A stretch of DNA of 64,000 nucleotides from Ailurus styani. Its lineage: Eukaryota > Chordata > Mammalia > Carnivora > Ailuridae. The position numbers and the translations under genes are program-made. Of this stretch, positions 58,119 to 64,000 are shown piece by piece (the first letter of the stretch is position 1; each line of letters begins with the position of its first letter). The notes under the pieces are model-generated. The model did no database searches and had not been told where the DNA came from. It saw only the letters and a list, made by a program, of their open reading frames with translations. The DNA lies in contig LNAC01000689.1 of the NCBI GenBank assembly GCA_002007465.1, positions 1,040,473 to 1,104,472 of the forward strand, given 5' to 3'.

Positions 58119-59769
58119 ACCACATTAAAATTTGACAAACCGAAATACTATATATCCTATTCATAAACTATCTTGGCAGGAAATTAGGTTCAATCCCTTC
58201 AGTGCCTGCTTCTATCCATCTTTCTCCTAACTTTCTCAAAACTCCTCCCATAATTGCTGAGGGTTCCTGAGACTCTGTTTCTCAGAAGAAATGGGAGAAA
58301 ATGCTTTTTTGCATCTTCAAAATATATCATTTCAAAAACACGTAAAACCTAACTAAGTCCTATCTATGTTAGTAATAAGATATAAGTAGTTATCACTTAC
58401 TTTTGCTTATCTACCAATAGATATATATGTACACCAAAAAATTATGAAATGCATGATCTCCTACAAGATGACTCTCCAGCACACATAAAAATTAAATCAT
58501 AAAGAGAAAGTAGAATCTAATTGTGTGCATAACCATCATGACATGAAAAGTGACAAAAAAATCTGTGTTATCAAGTATAAACACACACAAACACACAAAA
58601 ACATACCCCATGCTTTGAACACCAAATAAATGTTTACAGAACAAAGTCAGCAGAAGTACAATAGAATATTTACAATACCTGTAGTTAGAAATATTAGTGG
58701 TCAGAGTTGGTATTTAATTCCTTAATACTCAACAGTATTCTCCATTTTTTCTATTTTTAGCATATATCACCTTTCGACCAAAAGAGTATATTGTTTTAGA
58801 ATAAAGATATATTAAATACATGTTGAGACTTATGAAAACCTGCTTGGTGATGATCAGCAGATCCAAAAACATTTTCATGATTTTGCTGGTATAAAGGGTT
58901 TTGAAAACATTCAATGACAACGGTCTGAAATATGAGTTTTATGTTCATACATTTCACATTACATAATTAGTTAAAATCAGTTGACTATAAACATTTTAAG
59001 TTTCTACAAAAACATGAAAACTTTAAGATGGAAATAAGGATATAAATAATTAAGGTAAAATTTTAAGATGTTATCTTGTTTCTTCATATTGCATCAAGTC
59101 AGGTGTCATTCTAAGCATGTTAACTAACTAGAATTTAAATAAAAATTTCAGGAAAAATAATGAATGAGAAACCTGGCTGTCACTAGTGGAACAAATTTAC
59201 CTAAATTTAAATCACAAATGACCAGCTTTCTCACATTTAAATGGGAAATTATCTTTGCTCTTAATATTAACATTGGTGTATATATTATTTGTCAGAACCT
59301 TTCACCTAATGCTTATGGAATCTATAACACTTAACCTGCAATTAGTATGGCCAATAACCAATTATTGCATTGTTGGCTGCAAAGTAGTGATTTTTAAAGA
59401 TCAATTCTATAATTTTTCTGTGCTTATTCATTGTCATTCTTATGTAAAGATGAGTGTTAATTTTCCAACTCTTTTTAAAACTTCACCTAACAAGTTTTAG
59501 TAAATTTTTACTTTTGCTCTTTAATTTCCAATTTTTGGACTGAGGACTTGATGTAATGGTGATCTTCTATGATGCCATTAAGGATACTTTTCTTTCTTTT
59601 TGAAAAATGTATCAGTGTGGATTCATGAATTTTTATTCAATTTGTTACAATCAATTATGGTATTATTCTTTGAAGCTTAAGTTATCACAGATTTGGCTAG
59701 TGAGTGCTTCTTGCACCTAGCTCCTGATTGCTTTGTAATATCCCCATTAATCTTTGAGCATTTCTTTTT
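58119..59769. other. Intergenic, nothing identified
   Basis: AT-rich with an ACAC run near 58580-58605. No CCP-like exon or recognisable repeat. Confidence 0.45.
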
Positions 59770-59925
59770 AAATTATTTTTTATTATTATTAACATATAAT
59801 GTATTATTTGTTTCAGGGGTAAGGGTCCGTGATTCATCAGTCTTATACAATATACAGCACTCACCATATTTCTTTATAGCACAACACAATGTTCTAGGCT
59901 CATGGTATACTTTCCCTATGGAATG
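59770..59925 (-). mobile_element. Old LINE-1 3' end
   Basis: AACATATAATGTATTATTTG and the following L1 3' UTR-like complement. It stops just before the duplicated CFHR segment. Confidence 0.6.
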
Positions 59926-59933
59926 CCCATAAT

Positions 59934-60705
59934 CAAAGATGGAAGATGGCAGTCAATACCACGCTGTGTTGGTCAGTAGTGCATGACTTGCTTTATGATG
60001 TTCTTTCAAATGTGGTTAACACTCCCCTCTGCTTTCTGTAAATGAACAAATGAGCTTTATATTCCACTTTATTTTGAAACAGTAAATTACAGCCTAAGTA
60101 TACAAATTAATCAGCATTCATTCACTGCTTCTGTGAAATGAACACAGACAAAAGCTTTGGGTTACTATGTAGACATGAGAGAAAATGTCCTTTTATGCCT
60201 CTTTTACTCCTTATGATGAGCAAGACAAGAGTGAAAGAGCATATTGAGCCTCAGAGGATAGAAGCATAGATATTATGGAGACATAAATCCTTGCAAGTTG
60301 CAAATATTTCAGTTTAAAATGATTTAATTTGTTCACATTATCCTCATTTTAAATCCCAAGTAGTATTTGATTGTATTTTTCAATGTAAGCTTTGTATTGG
60401 TGCTTGACTCTTTGATCTCTGTTCTTCATATAGAAAAGATTCCATTTTCTCAACCACCTCACATGGACACGTGAAGCATCTAGTCCTTCAGAAGAAAGGA
60501 AAGAAATATTTAAACCCACACTTTATGCACACAGCACTAAGTTAAATTATATTTGTGAAGATGGTTTCAGGATATCTGGAGAAGATGGGATAATGTGCTA
60601 CATGGGAAAATGGAGTTCTCTACCTCAGTGTGTAGGTGAGGACAAGATGAAAACTAAAATTCTATTTTCAGCATAATTCATTGAAAATAATCAGTTGTCA
60701 TCAAA
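59934..60705 (+). pseudogene. Duplicated CFHR fragment (end of CCP14 exon, intron, CCP15 exon)
   Basis: Collinear and highly similar to 44884-45668, including the intron, so it arose by DNA duplication rather than retroposition. It starts within the CCP14-like exon (last 36 bp, donor GTCAGT kept). Its CCP15-like exon (about 60435-60635) has the first cysteine codon changed (TGT to TTT). A 7-bp loss near 60462 and a 1-bp loss near 60475 shift the frame. The rest still reads [24 protein letters not shown] sequence in another frame. Non-functional as read. The left break coincides with a LINE-1 tail. Confidence 0.92.
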
Positions 60706-60929
60706 TAGGATACTTCTGATGTCTAACTATATAGAGCCATCTATATATTTTACCATTACAATGTTTGAATGATCAAATCATCCTATTTTTCTTAATATTA
60801 TTGGTGCATTCTGACATTTAAAAAATTCTGGCACTAAAAAAACCTGAATGTATGGTGAAATTAAGTTTACCTATTCCTTTAGATATACCTATTCATAATC
60901 CTACCTATTGCTGCCAGATTTAAATAAAT

Positions 60930-61999
60930 TTTTTATCAGATGTCTTGTCCACCATTTAGGTTTTTTAAAATGGACCCACAACATATAAACAGCATAGCTT
61001 TGAAGAACGCATGTATTAAGATGTGAAGAAAAGCTAAATATAGTTGATTAATGCCTATAGTCAGTATTATTAAGCCTACTTGACTTCAAGTAGAGAAAGC
61101 AACAATTTTTTAAAACTTATTTTGAGTAAGAGTACAGATTGCTGTTAATAGCATGGCAATAGCTTCTAGGCAGTGTTGGGGTTTGACTGGCTTTGTTATT
61201 TTCTATCTGGCTGGAAATGGATTAATAAGAAGATACCTGCTACAACTATTGTGTTTGAATGAAGTAGGGCTGAGATGGATGTCAGGCCTTTTGTGGCCAA
61301 GGGAAGTCATGGGTGAGGGCCAAATTGGGTGGATTTGCCAGCTGTGGCTAAAAAAGTCCAATTTATGGAAGATTAACATGATTGAGGTTGGATATAAAAC
61401 TTCATTGAAAGTCTCATGAATTTGAATTCAACGGAAGTCATGCTATTGGTATAATAATCCAGTAGCTCCAACACAGTTGTATAGGATTGCTTAGAGGGCA
61501 GTACTCTTTGTATCAGGTAGGCCCATAGCATCACCTCATTAGTAGAAATGATATATTCCAACTCCTTCCCATCTGATGAAAAACCAGAAAAGATTGTTGG
61601 CAGTGACTGAGATTAGTATAGTTATAAGGAATATAAGTAGGTTTTTGAAAAATTGGTTAATGTTGGAGTCTGAATGTATATATCATGTTGAGAGTTCTAT
61701 AACTGACCACGTAACAAAAAGGGCTGATATAGCATGGTATACAAGTAATAGAGAAATAGTCTAATTTAAAGCTAAGTGATAGTTTTAGGGTTTGAATTTA
61801 TTCAGTAACTGTTTGGAATAATTATTTCTTGGCATGAGTAAATGAATATTGTTGGAATTAAGCTGGTGATGAAGGCATACGAAATGATAGGTTTTACATA
61901 GTATGGATATAGATTGTTGGAGATGTTAGAGGTGGTTGCTATGGTTGGTAAAATTAACATAGATAGTAAAGTTAATAGAGAAGCCTTGAATAGATTTAT
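60930..61999 (-). pseudogene. NUMT: mitochondrial ND5, 5' part
   Basis: Reading leftwards from an ATA start at 61999, the sequence gives a mitochondrial ND5 N-terminus (YVKPIISYAFITSLIPT in one frame). It continues through the ATGKSAQF-like, HPWLPSAM-like and TIGINQ-like regions to about 60930, with frameshifts and stops. The gene is cut off at the left by the insertion boundary. Confidence 0.85.
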
Positions 62000-62002
62000 T
62001 AA

Positions 62003-62074
62003 TTTAATTTTGGGCTTGCACCCATTTTTTTGTTTCCTAAGACCACTGGAATACATCTATTGGTTAAAAGTTTG
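62003..62074 (-). pseudogene. NUMT: mitochondrial tRNA-Leu(CUN)
   Basis: The minus strand reads CTTTTAACCAATAGATG, then TGGTCTTAGGAAACAAAAAA and GGGTGCAAGCCC. This is the tRNA-Leu arm order directly before ND5. Confidence 0.75.
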
Positions 62075-62075
62075 A

Positions 62076-62172
62076 AAAAGCCATATTTTCATATATGAAA
62101 TGAGTTAGCAGTTTCATATATGAAATGAGTTAGCAGGAGGCATGAGTTAGCAGTTCTTGCATACTTTCTTGA
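62076..62172 (-). pseudogene. NUMT: mitochondrial tRNA-Ser(AGY) with internal duplication
   Basis: The minus strand starts AAGAAAGTATGCAAGAACTG and ends ATATGGCTTTTTC, as in mammalian tRNA-Ser(AGY). A 25-bp tandem duplication (62087-62111 and 62112-62136) expands it beyond the usual length of about 60 bases. Confidence 0.75.
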
Positions 62173-62240
62173 TAAAACAAAATATAAAATTTAATCATTA
62201 GGTAAAAAATCTAATGTTTTTAGTAAACATAAGTCCCAAA
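62173..62240 (-). pseudogene. NUMT: mitochondrial tRNA-His remnant
   Basis: Lies between the tRNA-Ser and ND4 copies, where tRNA-His belongs in mammalian mtDNA. The minus strand contains AATCTAATGATTAAATTTTA-like sequence. Assigned mainly by position. Confidence 0.5.
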
Positions 62241-63630
62241 ATAATTTGGGGATTAAGTGATAAAAGTGGAAGGGATAATAAATGTAAGGTTATGAGGGCA
62301 TATTCTTGTATAAATGATGGTTTAATATTATTGATATATGTTTATTTGCCTTGTGATTAATATATAAAGGAATATAGATCAGTAGTCACAAGATCAATTC
62401 CTATTAGGATGATAGTAATGTTTGAGAATGATGGTATTACTATGAATAGTTTTCCAATTAAGTTGATTGTTGGATAAAGCTAGGTTGGTAAGGCTTGATA
62501 GTGGTCATCATGCTGCTATTAATGGAAAGAGTATCTGCAGTCCATGAGCTAGAATTATAGTTCGGTTGTGAATTAATTCATAGTTTGAGTTTTCTAGACA
62601 AAGTAGTACTGATGTGGTAAGGCCATGGTCAGTTATCAGAACTGTAGCTCCTATGTAACCTCATGGGTGAGAATGGCTACAATCCCTAGTGCTACATGGC
62701 TGACAGAGTAATATGCAATGAGTGATTTTAAGCCTGTTTGATGTAAATAGATGAAGCTGGTTGTAATTATTCTTCACCAGGAAAATATAAGGAAAGGGTA
62801 AGGCATGTAATTGGTTAAGGGATTTAGTATTGTAATCTGTAGTGTACCATGGCTACCTAGTTTGAGTGGTATGGCTGCAAATACTATGGGTCCAGCAATT
62901 AGGGCTTCTACATGTGCTCTTGGTAATTAGGGGTGCAGGCCATAAAGAGATATTTTTACAAAAATGCTTGCCAGTCATAGGAAAACGTTGAATCAAGAAC
63001 AGAGTATTGTTTGGTTTCAGTATTGAAGTATTGGAAAATGTAATTAACCTATATGATTTTGGATTAAAATTAGCATGATGAGAAGTAGAGGTGATCCTAC
63101 TAGTGTATAAAGTAAAAAAGAAAGTCCTTCATTTATTCCTTCTGTGGATTTCTTCAGTCAGTAATAATGTTAGGGTTGGAACTAATGTTGCTTTGAATAA
63201 AATGTAGAATAGGACCAATTCTTTAGCAGTGAAAGTTATAATTAAGAATGTTTGTAACATATGTAGCTAATGAATGATTGAACACTACATCAAAAACTAA
63301 TGATGTACTATATAGTGGCTAATTGAACATAAAAAAAGAATGTAGTATAATCAGTATTGTGACATATAGTTTTTTCTAGGTTAGTGATTCTTTGGACAGA
63401 TGACATTGACTGGCTGTAAGTAGTAATGGGAGAAGTCATGTTGATAATGTTAGCAGAGCTGCTGATGGGAAGTCACAATAGAAGATTAGTGAAAAGTTCA
63501 GGCTACTATCATTAAGTTGATCCAGGAGAAGCTGACTAATAATAGGCTAAATTTGCAGTATTAATTCAGATTGTTATTTTTTGATAATCATGTTAATGAC
63601 ATTAGTGTTATGGTTTGAATAAGAATTTTT
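62241..63630 (-). pseudogene. NUMT: mitochondrial ND4
   Basis: Minus-strand pieces match ND4 in order: a start-like ATGCTAAAAATTCTTAT near 63630, then STWLLPLM-like and ITML-like sequence near 63450-63380, and a TLxAHVEAPIAGS-like region near 62920. A TNYMAYPFL-like region follows near 62810. Stops and indels are frequent and the TGA/ATA codon use is mitochondrial. About full length. Confidence 0.8.
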
Positions 63631-63922
63631 AGCATGCAAGAAGTTTGAGATTTTGTGCTAAGTCAATATAATAGATATTGGTACTGTAACTGGTAACGAC
63701 AGTCCGAGTGTAGACTTATAGGTTGTGAATGCTAATAAGATAATAGGCATTTTGCTAGCTAATGTAAAGTGTATGTTTAGCATTATTATGGTTGCTATAA
63801 TGAATTATGATAATATTATACCTTCTATATATAATAATGAGGATATTCAGTGGGATCAACTTATTAGCAGTCCTTTAAAATATACCGCAAATGTTAAAAT
63901 AATATTAGAGGCTAAGAACATT
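63626..63922 (-). pseudogene. NUMT: mitochondrial ND4L
   Basis: The C-terminal part reads STLGLSLPVTV-like sequence at about 63700, and the end overlaps the ND4 start as in mtDNA. ATG at about 63922 follows the tRNA-Arg copy. Confidence 0.7.
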
Positions 63923-63923
63923 T

Positions 63924-63988
63924 GACACTTATGAAATTCATCATAATTTAATGAGTCAAAATTACTTGCTTTAATTCAGTTATCATAT
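63924..63988 (-). pseudogene. NUMT: mitochondrial tRNA-Arg
   Basis: The minus strand contains TTTTGACTCATTAAATTATG, the anticodon-arm region of mammalian mitochondrial tRNA-Arg. The anticodon TCG appears changed to TTG. Confidence 0.65.
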
Positions 63989-64000
63989 TCAGTTCATTCT
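63989..64000 (-). pseudogene. NUMT: ND3 3' end, runs off window
   Basis: The minus strand reads AGAATGAACTGA, the usual EWTE end of ND3. The mitochondrial insert therefore continues beyond the window. Confidence 0.55.

Noticed and set aside
61802..62056. Small membrane protein gene on the minus strand
   Set aside because: It is the ND5 N-terminus and tRNA-Leu of a NUMT read with the nuclear code.

Overview
The window is nuclear DNA from a carnivore, most likely a mustelid such as a ferret, mink or stoat. The evidence is about 30 tRNA-Lys-derived carnivore SINEs (CAN-SINEs). Many carry the box reading GGTTAAAGCCTCTGCCTT or its complement, a form I associate with mustelids. Carnivore-type LINE-1 copies and a nuclear mitochondrial insert support this. 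Host coding exons are short and widely spaced on the + strand; nearly everything else is repeats.

The one host gene is a complement factor H-related (CFHR) gene on the + strand, from the signal-peptide exon at 12705-12783 to the stop at 54433-54435. Its phase-1 exons each encode one complement control protein (CCP, sushi) domain. By resemblance to human factor H (CFH) they are CCP9 (27044-27220), CCP10 (32469-32645), CCP11 (34109-34291), CCP12 (34408-34587), CCP13 (41355-41513), CCP14 (44737-44919), CCP15 (45386-45595), CCP19 (53621-53794) and CCP20 (54239-54435). A CCP17-like exon (48854-49030) has TGA in place of its fourth cysteine. A CCP18 relic (from 50224) is frameshifted. No CCP16-like exon was found. 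Skipping the CCP17 exon gives an open 565-residue, nine-CCP protein; including it gives a 499-residue truncated form. Starting at CCP9, rather than at the CCP6/7-type domains of human CFHRs, is unusual.

Layout: 1-1838 is the 5' end of a minus-strand LINE-1 with its CpG-rich 5' UTR. About 2500-6500 is a broken minus-strand gamma-type endogenous retrovirus. About 7400-11345 holds a satellite-like family in two opposed blocks around four copies of a 94-bp tandem repeat. 12.5-54.5 kb is the CFHR gene, with introns full of SINEs and LINE-1s, two of them inserted very close to splice sites. 55.3-57.9 kb is a twin-primed (inverted) LINE-1. 59.93-60.70 kb is a partial, decayed duplicate of the CCP14-CCP15 region. 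From about 60.93 kb to the window end is a minus-strand NUMT (ND5, three tRNAs, ND4, ND4L, tRNA-Arg, ND3 tail).

If expressed, the gene would make a secreted plasma protein, probably from liver. It keeps the CCP19-20 surface-recognition end and lacks the CCP1-4 regulatory domains, as other CFHR proteins do. All family assignments come from reading the sequence and from memory of human CFH and CFHR domains; no alignment was run.
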